Below are positions 9,214 to 18,906 of a stretch of 64,000 nucleotides of DNA, one piece after another (the stretch's first letter is position 1; each line of letters opens with the position of its first letter). The stretch lies in contig NZ_LVHF01000012.1 of assembly GCF_001650345.1 (NCBI RefSeq), forward strand, positions 806,001 through 870,000. Direction: 5' to 3'. The position numbers and the translations under genes are program-made. The notes beneath the pieces were generated by a model, which searched no databases, had not been told where the DNA came from, and worked only from the letters and a program-made list of their open reading frames with translations. Origin of the DNA: Photobacterium jeanii. GTDB taxonomy: Bacteria > Pseudomonadota > Gammaproteobacteria > Enterobacterales > Vibrionaceae.

Positions 9214-9564
9214 TTAGCCAACCAACATTGGACCAAGTGGACGACCACCAACAAGGTGCATGTGAATGTGGTACACCTCTTGGCCACCGTGAGGATTACA
9301 GTTCACGATCAAGCGGTAACCGTCTTCTGCAATACCTTCGTCTGCTGCCAGTTTACGTGCAACGGTAAATAGGCGCCCCATCATTGCTTCGTCATCGGCT
9401 TCAACATCGTTCACCGTTGGGATCAACTTGTTCGGGATAATCAGAATATGACTTGGCGCACGAGGGTTAATGTCACGGAATGCTGTTACCATTTCATCCT
9501 GATATAGGACATCTGCTGGAATTTCCTTACGAATAATTTTACTGAAGATAGTTTCTTCGGCCAT
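9214..9564 (-). CDS. hinT: HIT-family purine nucleoside phosphoramidase HinT
   Basis: A 116-aa HIT protein that hydrolyses adenosine phosphoramidates. It begins [18 protein letters not shown] and contains the histidine triad [16 protein letters not shown]. The start used is the fifth codon of the longest frame because TGGAGC sits at Shine-Dalgarno distance from it and E. coli HinT begins identically. It is the first gene of the leftward unit that continues into the COG3014 gene, ycfL and lpoB, as in related bacteria. Confidence 0.95.
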   Translation of the reverse strand: MAEETIFSKIIRKEIPADVLYQDEMVTAFRDINPRAPSHILIIPNKLIPTVNDVEADDEAMMGRLFTVARKLAADEGIAEDGYRLIVNCNPHGGQEVYHIHMHLVGGRPLGPMLVG

Positions 9565-9883
9565 GTCATGCTCCATTTCAAAAGATTACATCACATTGGA
9601 GTATGCTCGACTCCAGCGTCCAGAGCAATATTGAACACCGTTTTAAACATCCTTTCCAGTGAATATTGCATTTTGTGACCATTTTTTTGTTGTCCAGTTC
9701 AAAGTATGTAGACAAAAGTTTCATTTAGTATCAAGGATAACATTAACACTCCGATACAGATGTTAGTGTACATAAAGCTGCATATAACAATAACTTAAGC
9801 ACAAAAAAGAACCTTCAGTAAAATTTTTAGATGCAAGATTCAACACTGCATTAGATTAGTTATTTTTAGTATTTAGGGACAAT
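9565..9883. other. Divergent intergenic region hinT / chemoreceptor
   Basis: An AT-rich stretch between divergently transcribed hinT and the chemoreceptor gene. It must hold both promoters, but I see no convincing conserved box, repeat or structured RNA in it. Confidence 0.5.
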
Positions 9884-11887
9884 ATGAAATTCAGTAGACA
9901 AACCTCTGTCATACGCCGGATGTATGCGGGCTTTGCGGTAATGGTGGTGCTTTTTATTGCGACTATTACTCTGATGCTACAAGGGACCAATCGCATTCAT
10001 GGTCAACTAGAAGCCGTTACCAGTGAATCATTACCTTTAGTCACAACCGCCAGCCAAGCTAATGTTCGCTTGCTGGCAGCAGATAAAATCTTTAAAGATT
10101 TTCTCACCAGCCAGAACCCAGAGCGAATGGCGGGCTACCAGTCTAATTTCGCCAAAGCGCACCAAACATATCTTCAATCGCAACAAGTCCTTATCGCGCA
10201 ACTGAAAAAATATCCTGCGCTCGAATCTCAATCGGCTCAATTGCTCGATCTTGAGCATCGCTATTTTTCAGAAGCGAATCGCGCGATGGCGAACTATCGC
10301 ACTCAGCTAGAAGCACAAGCAGAAAGGCAAAAAATGGCGCGCCGCTTCCAACAGCTTTATCCAGTGTTAAGTAGCCAAATGAAAGAGTTTATTAACGATC
10401 AAGATGACTTCACAGTCAAAATGATTGCCAAAAACTACTTCATCAAATTGGAACAGACTGAAACCATTACATCAGATGCTTTAGCCACTGATGACTTAGC
10501 CGCTATCACCAAGGCAATTAAGCAAAACAAGAAGCTCGTTAATCATCTCAATAATGCTTATCGAAGCCTTGCTTCTCAGTTGCCTGTACTCAAACAAAAC
10601 TTTGATGAAGCTGTTCAACAGTACACCCGCGATATCGGCAAAAAAGGTGGCATACTTGCGACCCACGCTGAATACGTAGATGCAAAACACCGCCTCTACG
10701 ACAACATTGCGGTATTAGCAACTGAAGTCGATAACGCCGTTAGCTTACTTGATAGCTTTAAAACCCAAGCCGACATTCAAATGGAAGCTGCGATATCCAG
10801 TGCCGAAGAGGCTTATAGCCAAGGTTTCCGACAAGCGATGTTGATTGGCTTGTGCGTCGTTGGCTTTGCGCTTTTCATTGGCTGGGTGTTAGCACAAAGT
10901 GTTCGTAAACCGCTTAACTCAACACTTGTGACATTAGAAGCGCTAACTCAAGGCGATATGACGCAACGAGTAAACGATAATCACTTTATTGAATTCCAAA
11001 AGCTTAGCGGTCACATCAATACCCTTGCAGGCAACTTACAAGACGTAATTGGTGAAATCAGTAAGGCATCGGAAGATCTCACCAATGTCGCAACCGAAAA
11101 CCAAACCACAACCAACTTGGCAAAAAATCGCTTAAATGAGCAACGTCAACAAACCAGCTCTGTTGCTGCCGCAATGACGCAAATGGAACAATCAGTGACG
11201 GATGTATCACGCAGCGCCCAGCACTCAATGGAACGCGTTCAAGAGGTGAGTCAAGCTGCTAACAGCGGGCGCGAAGTTATGAGCCGTAATATTCACACCG
11301 CTCATCAACTTTCATCTCGCTTAGATGAGTCGGTACAGGCTGTTGCGCAGTTGCAATCCATGAGTAGCAACATTGGTTCGATATTAGATGTTATTCGTAA
11401 CATTGCCGATCAAACCAACCTTCTGGCACTGAACGCTGCGATTGAGGCGGCTCGTGCTGGCGATCAAGGACGTGGCTTTGCTGTGGTTGCCGATGAAGTC
11501 AGAGTGTTGGCAAAACGTACTACCGATTCAACCTCAGAAATTGAATCTATGATCCAAAGTCTGCAAGGCAGTGCAGGACAAGCCGTTAATATGATGCAGT
11601 CATGCGTAAGTGAGATGGATAACAGTATCAATCAAGCTACCGATGCCAACGGGGCGATGGAAGAAATCCAAGCCATTATTCTTGATATTAGTGAAATGAG
11701 TGAGCAAATTGCCTTGGCTGCACAAGAGCAACGAAGCACCACAGGCAGTATTGCTCGCAGCGTAGAAGACATTAATCACATTGCTGATGCTAACTTCACC
11801 GCAATGGAAGAAGTCGCGGACGCCAGCGGAAAACTGGATCAACTTGCTCATCAACAAAATGGCTTAGTGCATAAGTTCAAACTCTAA
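9884..11887 (+). CDS. Methyl-accepting chemotaxis protein
   Basis: A 667-aa transmembrane chemoreceptor. TM1 covers about residues 14-33, a long helical periplasmic ligand domain follows (about 34-315), TM2 is near 318-340, then a HAMP linker (RKPLNSTLVTLEALTQGDM) and the cytoplasmic signalling coiled coil. The hairpin tip is canonical: IADQTNLLALNAAIEAARAG, then GRGFAVVADEVRVLAKRT, which binds CheA and CheW. The periplasmic part is all helical with no Cache or PAS signature that I can see, so the ligand is unknown. It stands alone, with its own terminator. Confidence 0.95.
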   Translation: MKFSRQTSVIRRMYAGFAVMVVLFIATITLMLQGTNRIHGQLEAVTSESLPLVTTASQANVRLLAADKIFKDFLTSQNPERMAGYQSNFAKAHQTYLQSQQVLIAQLKKYPALESQSAQLLDLEHRYFSEANRAMANYRTQLEAQAERQKMARRFQQLYPVLSSQMKEFINDQDDFTVKMIAKNYFIKLEQTETITSDALATDDLAAITKAIKQNKKLVNHLNNAYRSLASQLPVLKQNFDEAVQQYTRDIGKKGGILATHAEYVDAKHRLYDNIAVLATEVDNAVSLLDSFKTQADIQMEAAISSAEEAYSQGFRQAMLIGLCVVGFALFIGWVLAQSVRKPLNSTLVTLEALTQGDMTQRVNDNHFIEFQKLSGHINTLAGNLQDVIGEISKASEDLTNVATENQTTTNLAKNRLNEQRQQTSSVAAAMTQMEQSVTDVSRSAQHSMERVQEVSQAANSGREVMSRNIHTAHQLSSRLDESVQAVAQLQSMSSNIGSILDVIRNIADQTNLLALNAAIEAARAGDQGRGFAVVADEVRVLAKRTTDSTSEIESMIQSLQGSAGQAVNMMQSCVSEMDNSINQATDANGAMEEIQAIILDISEMSEQIALAAQEQRSTTGSIARSVEDINHIADANFTAMEEVADASGKLDQLAHQQNGLVHKFKL

Positions 11888-11916
11888 CTTATAGAGTAAT
11901 TCCACTTAATAGCGAT

Positions 11917-11946
11917 AATGACCTGCCAATGCAGGTCATTTTTTTA
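11917..11946 (+). terminator. Rho-independent terminator of the chemoreceptor gene
   Basis: AATGACCTGC / GCAGGTCATT stem with a short CAAT loop, followed by a run of T residues. Confidence 0.9.
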
Positions 11947-11999
11947 AGGGGAAATCAGAACCAACACCAAGGATTTAAACAGCTTTAAGCAACAAAACA

Positions 12000-12015
12000 C
12001 AGCAAACGATTGCGA
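12000..12015 (+). promoter_or_regulatory. Candidate PurR operator of pyrC
   Basis: CAGCAAACGATTGCGA matches the PurR consensus core GCAAACGTTTGC with one substitution. It lies about 100 bp before pyrC. In E. coli pyrC is repressed by PurR, so both sequence and context agree; binding itself is inferred. Confidence 0.7.
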
Positions 12016-12112
12016 TTTTATTTGTCAATCACACAATTTGCCACAGATTTCACCTTTACTTCATTAGTTTATACTTTTAGAATCGGGCAAATTTTTTGGG
12101 AGGTAAGCGATT

Positions 12113-13141
12113 ATGACGACTTTGACTATCACACGCCCGGACGATTGGCATGTGCATTTACGTGATGGCGACGTATTAAAAGATACTGTTCGTGACATCA
12201 GCCGTTATATGGGACGCGCGATCATCATGCCAAACTTGATCCCGCCAGTAACGGATACCGATGCAGCCCTTTCTTACCGCGAACGTATTCTTGCCGAAGG
12301 TCCTCAAGGCAATTTCTCCCCTCTCATGGTTCTCTACCTCACCGACAACACCACTCCTGAAGAAATCCGCAAAGCCAAAGCTTCTGGTCATGTATACGCT
12401 GCTAAGCTATACCCTGCGGGCGCAACGACTAACTCAGATTCTGGTGTGACTGATATTCAGAAGTTACTTCCTACTTTTAAAGCAATGCAAGAAGAAGGCA
12501 TGCTACTTCTGATCCACGGTGAAGTAACTTCTCACGATGTTGATATCTTCGACCGTGAAAAAGCCTTCCTAGATAACGTACTGGGTCCTATCGTGGACAT
12601 GCTACCGGATCTGAAAATCGTACTTGAGCACATCACAACAGCTGATGCCGTTGAGTTCGTGAAAAATGCAGGTCCAAACGTTGCAGCAACAATTACTGCG
12701 CACCACCTGATGTTTAACCGTAACCACATGTTGGTTGGTGGTATTCGCCCACACTTCTTCTGTCTACCGATCCTAAAACGCAGCACCCATCAGCAAGCAC
12801 TGATTGAAGCTGCAACCAGCGGTAGCAAGAAGTTCTTCCTAGGTACGGATTCAGCGCCACACGCCAAAGGTCGTAAAGAGTCAGCGTGTGGTTGTGCCGG
12901 CTCATACACAGCGCACGCAGCGATTGAACTGTATGCCTCAGTATTTGAAGAAGCAGGCGCACTAGACAAACTAGAAGGTTTCGCAAGCTTCAATGGCCCA
13001 GACTTCTACGGTCTACCACGTAACACTGACACGATTACACTAACCAAAGAAGCGTGGAATGTGCCTGAAACTATGCAGTTTGGTAATGACGTGGTTGTGC
13101 CAATTCTTGCTGGCGAACAAATGCCGTGGAAAGTTGCATAA
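12113..13141 (+). CDS. pyrC: Dihydroorotase, type II
   Basis: Third enzyme of de novo pyrimidine synthesis, interconverting carbamoyl-aspartate and dihydroorotate with a binuclear zinc centre. The metal-binding [10 protein letters not shown] opens the protein, the carboxylated lysine lies in [15 protein letters not shown], further His ligands are in LLIHGEVT and VLEHITT, and [15 protein letters not shown] carries the catalytic Asp. Length 342 aa is near E. coli PyrC (348). The GGGAGG Shine-Dalgarno sequence is strong. A PurR-box candidate lies upstream. Confidence 0.97.
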   Translation: MTTLTITRPDDWHVHLRDGDVLKDTVRDISRYMGRAIIMPNLIPPVTDTDAALSYRERILAEGPQGNFSPLMVLYLTDNTTPEEIRKAKASGHVYAAKLYPAGATTNSDSGVTDIQKLLPTFKAMQEEGMLLLIHGEVTSHDVDIFDREKAFLDNVLGPIVDMLPDLKIVLEHITTADAVEFVKNAGPNVAATITAHHLMFNRNHMLVGGIRPHFFCLPILKRSTHQQALIEAATSGSKKFFLGTDSAPHAKGRKESACGCAGSYTAHAAIELYASVFEEAGALDKLEGFASFNGPDFYGLPRNTDTITLTKEAWNVPETMQFGNDVVVPILAGEQMPWKVA

Positions 13142-13237
13142 GCTTTTTTGCGCAAGGCTTTTATATCAAGGCTTGATTCCAAAGCGAGATAAAAAGTAAC
13201 AGCACAAAAGTTAGTACTTATTATCGCTCGAAATCAC

Positions 13238-13271
13238 AAAGGCTCTACTGAAAAACAGTAGAGCCTTTTTC
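13238..13271. terminator. Bidirectional terminator (pyrC / RND operon)
   Basis: AAAGGCTCTACTG / CAGTAGAGCCTTT stem with an A-rich loop, flanked by A and T runs, between the convergent pyrC and RND genes. Confidence 0.88.
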
Positions 13272-13301
13272 TTTACGTTGTTTCTATATAAAAACTGTCA
13301 G

Positions 13302-16300
13302 CTAGTTTTGTAACACTGGCTGCGCGGTACTGGTTTCAGGAATGGCCACTTTATGGAACAAGCGGTACAGCACAGGTACCACTATCAAAGTCAGCACTGT
13401 CGCAAAGCTCAAACCAAACATAATCGTTACAGCCATAGGTTTGAAGAACACATCCGGTAACAGTGGGATCATCCCTAATACTGTGGTGATCGCCGCCATA
13501 CACACAGGACGAACACGGCTTACAGCTGCATCAACGACTGCATGGTATTGATCCTTACCACTTGCCACCTCGATTTCTATCTGATCGATTAGCACTATCC
13601 CATTTTTCACTAACATCCCAGATAAGCTCAAAAAGCCCAGCAATGCCATAAAACCAAACGGGGTATTAAGCGCCAGTAGCCCAGTCGTCACCCCTATCAC
13701 TGCTAACGGCACTGTCGCCCAGACGATCAACGCCTCTTTCACTTTCTTGAACAGGAAGATGGTGATCAAAAACATCACCAAGTAGCCCATTGGCATGGTT
13801 GAGAACAACGACGCTTGTGCATCGGCAGAAGATTCATACTCTCCCCCCCACTCAAGGTAGTAACCCGGAGGATAATCCAAACCTTCAATTGTCGTTTGAA
13901 TTCGGGCTTGCACAGTGGCTGCGGTTTCATCCCCTAACGGATTCGGATCCGCCATCACGGTCAGCATGCGCTTGCGATCTTTTCGTACAATCAAAGGATC
14001 TTCCCAGCGAATATTTACACCCAACATCACCTGTTGTAGCGGTACATACCCTTGATTCACTGGACTCCAGATCTTCATGCCTTCGATGGTGGTGACATCC
14101 ACTCGCTCTTTTTCCGGTAAGCGAGCAATGATTGGCATCAGGTTAGTGCCATCACGGTACAAACCTATGGCTAAGCCTGAAAATGCCATTTGCAGTAAAT
14201 CATCAACATCTTCTTTGGTGATACCGTAACGCCGCGCCTGACTCTCATTGAAAATCGGCTCAATCACCTTAGTACGCTCTCGCCAATCGTGGCGTACATT
14301 AAATGCACCCGGATCAGCGTGCATGATATCCACTACTTGCTTACCGAGTTGACGCAGCACGGTTGGATCAGGCCCAACAACCCGCGCTTCGATTTTCGCC
14401 CCAGATGATGGGCCTAACATGATTTGCTTCAACTTATATTCAAGTTGTGGGTAGTCACGATCAAGCAGCTCGCTAAACTGCGCCATGTTTGGTAGTACAT
14501 CTTCAAACGTATCTAAGCGCACAATCAGCTCACCATAAGCGGCATAACTCTTCTCTGGCGAGTAAGTCAGCATGAAACGTTGCGAGCCTTTACCCGCACT
14601 GGAACTGACGTACTCTACCCCCTCTTGCTCACGCAGTGCGGCTTCCAAACTGCCAAGCGCTAGGTTTGTCGCTCGAATATCAGTACCTTCTGGCATCCAA
14701 ATATCCACCATGAACATAGGTGTCGTTGAGGCAGGAAAGAAGGATTGTTTGAGCAAAGTAAAACCATATAAGCTGGCCCCCAACATGGCTACCAGAGCAA
14801 TAACGGTTAACCATGCTCGACGCATACACCACTCAAGCGACGCTTTGTAAACCACAAAGAATTTGCCTGCGTATGGGTCTTTGTCTGCGGCGTTTTCATC
14901 GATTTTGACGCTTTTGAAAAACAGATCGCTAAAGAAAGGAGTGAGTGAAATAGCGGTAAACCAACTTAGCATTAGCGACACTAACAGCACGGTAAACAGC
15001 GTTCGACAATATTCCCCGGTCGAGTCTTGCGACAAACCAATCGGAGCGAATGCCATCACCGCAATAACGGTCGCGCCTAATAGCGGCCACTTGGTTTGCG
15101 TGACGATATCCGATGCTGCTTGCATTCGCGTTCGCCCTCGCTGCATCCCGATCAAGACCCCTTCGACCACTACAATGGCATTGTCCACCAGCATCCCCAG
15201 CGCGATAACTAACGCACCTAGCGAGATCCGTTGTAGATCTATCGCCATCCACTTCATGAATACAAAGGTACCCAAAACAGTGAGCAACAAGATCAAACCG
15301 ATCAAGATCCCCGAGCGTAACCCCATAAAGAACAATAATACGATGATCACGATCGCCACCGCTTGACCGAGACTCACCACGAAGCCACTGACCGATTTAT
15401 CCACCTCGGTCGGCTGGCTATATACAGCACTGATGTTGATCCCAACCGGTTGTTGTTCTTTTAATTCAGCTAAGCGACGCTCTACTTTTTGGCCAATCTT
15501 GACCACGTTAACGCCCGAGACAAAAGAAATACCAACATTGAGGGCTTGCTTACCGTTAAAACTGACCAAGTTGGTGGGGATCTCTTTAAAACCACGCTGA
15601 ATGGTGGCAACGTCACGCAAGTAAATCAGCCCTTCAGCACCGCTTTCAGTGATGATCAGATCACCCAGTTCATCAACATCCTGAAACTCCCCTGTCGGGT
15701 GAACCCGAATGTACTCATCACCAATGCGCACCGCCCCCGCGCTGGTCACCAAGTTCTGCTTGGCTAAAGTGTTATAAATAGTTTGCGGAGAAATCCCCAA
15801 ACTCGTCAGACGTTGGAGCGATATTTCGATGAACACTTGTTCTTGCTGAGTGCCAGAAACGGCAACTTTGCTGACCCCTTCCACAAGTTCGATTTCACGA
15901 CGCAGATAGTCAACATAATCGTTAAGCTCTTTATAGCTGTAGCCACTACCTGTGATCGCCAATAAAATCCCGTACACATCACCGAAATCATCAATCACCG
16001 ACGGATCACCCACGCCCGGTGGCAAATTAGGTTTGAGATCATTCACCTTACGGCGCAGTTCATCCCAGATCTGCGGGAGATCATTAGGGCCGTACTGGTT
16101 TTTCATCGTCACTGTGATCTGTGAAAGACCACGACTAGAGATCGAATTCACTTCATCAACATAAGAGAGCTGCTGAATCGCTTTCTCTATCGGGTAAGTG
16201 ACTTCTTCTTCTACTTGCAATGGCGTGGCCCCCGGATATGAAGTCACGACCATGGCATCTTTAATGGTAAAAGCCGGATCTTCTAATCGACCCAAACCAA

Positions 16301-16394
16301 AAAACGACATGGTGCCGCCGATCAAAAAGATCAGGGTCAACATCCAGCTGATCACTTTGTTGGTAATAAAATAGGAGGCGATATCTTGCTTCAT
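13302..16394 (-). CDS. RND-family efflux pump, inner-membrane permease
   Basis: A 1030-aa proton-driven RND transporter, inner-membrane component of a tripartite efflux pump. TM1 is near residues 12-30, followed by a porter domain (SYPGATPLQVEEEVTYPIEK), a TM bundle holding GALVIALGMLVDNAIVVVEG with the proton-relay acidic residues of TM4, a second porter domain, and TM8-12. It differs from AcrB in the shorter AxFF-type N-terminus and resembles the Vibrio VexK/VmeV type that works with two adaptors. Its start overlaps the stop of the adjacent adaptor by four bases. No outer-membrane channel gene is linked, so it probably uses a TolC-like protein encoded elsewhere. Confidence 0.92.
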   Translation of the reverse strand: MKQDIASYFITNKVISWMLTLIFLIGGTMSFFGLGRLEDPAFTIKDAMVVTSYPGATPLQVEEEVTYPIEKAIQQLSYVDEVNSISSRGLSQITVTMKNQYGPNDLPQIWDELRRKVNDLKPNLPPGVGDPSVIDDFGDVYGILLAITGSGYSYKELNDYVDYLRREIELVEGVSKVAVSGTQQEQVFIEISLQRLTSLGISPQTIYNTLAKQNLVTSAGAVRIGDEYIRVHPTGEFQDVDELGDLIITESGAEGLIYLRDVATIQRGFKEIPTNLVSFNGKQALNVGISFVSGVNVVKIGQKVERRLAELKEQQPVGINISAVYSQPTEVDKSVSGFVVSLGQAVAIVIIVLLFFMGLRSGILIGLILLLTVLGTFVFMKWMAIDLQRISLGALVIALGMLVDNAIVVVEGVLIGMQRGRTRMQAASDIVTQTKWPLLGATVIAVMAFAPIGLSQDSTGEYCRTLFTVLLVSLMLSWFTAISLTPFFSDLFFKSVKIDENAADKDPYAGKFFVVYKASLEWCMRRAWLTVIALVAMLGASLYGFTLLKQSFFPASTTPMFMVDIWMPEGTDIRATNLALGSLEAALREQEGVEYVSSSAGKGSQRFMLTYSPEKSYAAYGELIVRLDTFEDVLPNMAQFSELLDRDYPQLEYKLKQIMLGPSSGAKIEARVVGPDPTVLRQLGKQVVDIMHADPGAFNVRHDWRERTKVIEPIFNESQARRYGITKEDVDDLLQMAFSGLAIGLYRDGTNLMPIIARLPEKERVDVTTIEGMKIWSPVNQGYVPLQQVMLGVNIRWEDPLIVRKDRKRMLTVMADPNPLGDETAATVQARIQTTIEGLDYPPGYYLEWGGEYESSADAQASLFSTMPMGYLVMFLITIFLFKKVKEALIVWATVPLAVIGVTTGLLALNTPFGFMALLGFLSLSGMLVKNGIVLIDQIEIEVASGKDQYHAVVDAAVSRVRPVCMAAITTVLGMIPLLPDVFFKPMAVTIMFGLSFATVLTLIVVPVLYRLFHKVAIPETSTAQPVLQN

Positions 16395-17488
16395 TGTGTT
16401 TGTCCCTCCGTCTCAACCAATTTGACACTCTGTCCTTCACGCAGTCGGTTCCCTCCTGCGATCACAATCTGCTCACCAGATTCAACCCCAGAGAGCAATC
16501 TCACACCTTCAGGTACGACTTTATCGGTAGTGATTTTGCGCTTAGTGACGGTCAGATCGTCGTTTACTACCCACACAAATTTGTTGGCTAACTCAATCCC
16601 ATCACCATCTTCATTGAAAATGGCTTCAACAGGCACAACAGGCTCACCCGCTTGGTATATTTTCAATTTTTGAGCGTCGGCTTGTACCTCCACCGCCATA
16701 CCATCCAAAATAAAACGATCGCTTGGCATCGGCATGGTGAGAGTCACAAGGAAGGTACCTGAATCAGGATCGAGCTCAGTGGTGAATTCTTTAAGCTTGG
16801 CGCGATATTCCACCCCGTCAGGCATCAAAATTCGCGCATTTGGTGATGAACGCTCAATTTCCACCGCAGAGCGGCGTGAGAAAATCATATCTGGTGCTTG
16901 AATGTGGATATCCACCTGTTTGGTACTATGGATATTCATTACCTGCTGCCCCACTTGCACATTCTCAAACTGCTCTATTGGAACTTTGGAAATCACGCCT
17001 TCAAAAGGTGCGTAGAGTTTAGTGAATGTAAGCCGTAACTTAGCAAGATCGAGTCTAGCGAGTGCGATACTGCGCTGTGCTTTTAATTCATCGAATTGTG
17101 ATTGCGCTAAATAGCCTTTCTTCACCAACTTGGCGGAGCGGCGAAACTGACTATCGGCAACATTGAATTTAGCTAGCGCATCATCCACTTCTAGTTGGTA
17201 ATCAGTTGGTTCAAGCTCAGCAAGAAGCTGCCCTTTTTTGACAAATGATCCCGACCGCACCAGCACCCGTGTCACTTCCCCTTGAATACGAAACGACAGA
17301 CTGGATTTATCCGCAGCCGCTGCGACCGCAGGAAAGGTTAATTGCGGCGCTTCTTGCGCGATACTGACTGTGGTGATTTTCACTGGTTGAGTGATCACCC
17401 GAGGCTCAACGGCTGGCTTTTCACACCCTTGTAAGACACAGAGTAAAGCTAGCGTGGTAAAGCCATATAACACCTTAAAATATCGCAT
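16391..17488 (-). CDS. RND efflux periplasmic adaptor subunit (second)
   Basis: A 365-aa membrane-fusion protein of the HlyD/AcrA type. The lipobox LQGC predicts lipid anchoring at the inner membrane. A lipoyl half-motif (GEVTRVLVRSGSFVKKGQLL) precedes an alpha-helical hairpin (about residues 100-150) and the second lipoyl half (LRLTFTKLYAPFEGVISKV), then beta-barrel and membrane-proximal domains ending in ESGEQIVIAGGNRLREGQSV. It starts one base after the stop of the first adaptor gene and overlaps the permease by four bases, so the three genes are translated as a tight unit. Confidence 0.9.
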   Translation of the reverse strand: MRYFKVLYGFTTLALLCVLQGCEKPAVEPRVITQPVKITTVSIAQEAPQLTFPAVAAAADKSSLSFRIQGEVTRVLVRSGSFVKKGQLLAELEPTDYQLEVDDALAKFNVADSQFRRSAKLVKKGYLAQSQFDELKAQRSIALARLDLAKLRLTFTKLYAPFEGVISKVPIEQFENVQVGQQVMNIHSTKQVDIHIQAPDMIFSRRSAVEIERSSPNARILMPDGVEYRAKLKEFTTELDPDSGTFLVTLTMPMPSDRFILDGMAVEVQADAQKLKIYQAGEPVVPVEAIFNEDGDGIELANKFVWVVNDDLTVTKRKITTDKVVPEGVRLLSGVESGEQIVIAGGNRLREGQSVKLVETEGQTQ

Positions 17489-17489
17489 C

Positions 17490-18656
17490 TTACAGCCCTC
17501 GCTCTTTCACCCACGCCCGCACTTTTTGCCCATCTTGCAGCTCTTCAACGCCAGAGGTCGCAATCAAGGTGCCATCTTCAATACCCGCCACAATGTGATT
17601 ATTTTCATTGAGGGTGACAGCTGTTTTCTTCACCACACCATCACCATTAACGGCCCACACAAACACCTGTTGCCCTTCTTTTATTAGCGCGCGTTTAGGT
17701 ACAGCCCCCACTTTGCCTTTCGGGATTTTTATCCTTACTTGCCCTGACATGCCCGGCAATATGTTCTTATCGTCTGGGCGTGCCATAAACAAAGTCACCT
17801 TGTAGCTGTTTGTTTTGGAATCCGCCTCAGTATCGACTTCTTTAAATTCAGCAGAGTAAGACTGGGTTAAATCGGTATCGAAAGTCACCACTGGATTAAT
17901 TGCTTTGGTATAACCTTTAAAGCGAGCAAATAAGTGGTCGGGAAGCTGGAATGTCACGTTGATTAAGCCAGAACTTTGAATATGTAGCACAGGTTCTTTA
18001 GCATTGACGTATTCGTAGTTTTCGATCATTTTCAGTGAGATATTGCCATCGTATGGCGCAACCAAGGTGGCATAACTCAGGTTTGCCTTTGCCTTATCTA
18101 AACTGGCTTTGGCTTGGTTGAGGGTGGCTTTTGAAGTGTCGTAATCAAGTTCAGAGATCACCTTGGTTTTGCGTAATTCGGCATTACGTTTAAATTGCAC
18201 CAAGGCGAGCTGGTAATTTGCTTGAGCCTGTCGTTTTAATAGTGATAATTCATCTTCATTGAGCTTAGCGAGTGTCATTCCTTTTTTGACAATATCTCCC
18301 GAGCGAACAGCGATTGACGCTAATTCACCACCAACACGAAAAGCTAAAATGGCTTTATCGCCCGCTTCAACCGTGGCGGGAAAAGTTCGGAAAGATTCAC
18401 TTTCGCCTACTGTGATTGCTAACAACTTAACTGGCCGAGAATCGGGCTCTGCCACTTGCTGCTCTTTCTCACCACAGCCAAGTAAGAGCACACTGGAGAC
18501 CATCACCCCTGATATTTTGTGGTAGCCGTGCTTCAGACCAGCGCGTATGGCAGCGTTCACACGACCAACAGCTTCACTGCAGTTCATTCCACGCCTAGCT
18601 AGGCTATGCATGAAAACAACACTAGGGTGATGGCTAGTGCACTTATCCATAGGCAT
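17490..18656 (-). CDS. RND efflux periplasmic adaptor subunit (first)
   Basis: A second HlyD/AcrA-type adaptor, 388 aa, first gene of the efflux operon. The lipoyl halves (GGELASIAVRSGDIVKKGM and LSYATLVAPYDGNISLKM) flank a helical hairpin. The N-terminus is odd: the well-placed Shine-Dalgarno sequence (AGGGG) selects a start about 60 residues before the lipobox LLLGC, leaving a long polar stretch ahead of a short hydrophobic one. An internal start closer to the lipobox would give a more ordinary signal peptide but has weaker ribosome-binding sequence. Two adaptors with one permease recalls Vibrio VexIJK and VmeTUV. Confidence 0.85.
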   Translation of the reverse strand: MPMDKCTSHHPSVVFMHSLARRGMNCSEAVGRVNAAIRAGLKHGYHKISGVMVSSVLLLGCGEKEQQVAEPDSRPVKLLAITVGESESFRTFPATVEAGDKAILAFRVGGELASIAVRSGDIVKKGMTLAKLNEDELSLLKRQAQANYQLALVQFKRNAELRKTKVISELDYDTSKATLNQAKASLDKAKANLSYATLVAPYDGNISLKMIENYEYVNAKEPVLHIQSSGLINVTFQLPDHLFARFKGYTKAINPVVTFDTDLTQSYSAEFKEVDTEADSKTNSYKVTLFMARPDDKNILPGMSGQVRIKIPKGKVGAVPKRALIKEGQQVFVWAVNGDGVVKKTAVTLNENNHIVAGIEDGTLIATSGVEELQDGQKVRAWVKERGL

Positions 18657-18846
18657 TTATACCCCTGAGTATCATCACAAAAGATCAACAGACCATTACA
18701 GTGTAGTCACTCACTAGGTACGAAAAGCCTTGGTTACAGAATGTCTTAGGAATGGGACAGGCGGAGTTAGGCAAAAAAATACTAAAAAGAAAGCGGATAA
18801 AATTAGCTTAGGGACAAAATAGCTAGATAAAATTTCACCCAGAACG

Positions 18847-18872
18847 AAAAAAGGAGCCGAAGCTCCTTTTCT
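18847..18872 (-). terminator. Rho-independent terminator of fumarase
   Basis: AAAAGGAGC/GCTCCTTTT stem with a CGAA (TTCG leftward) tetraloop followed leftward by a T run, 35 bp after the fumarase stop. Confidence 0.9.
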
Positions 18873-18906
18873 TTAACACTCAGAATATAAAACGCAGATT
18901 TCGCGA

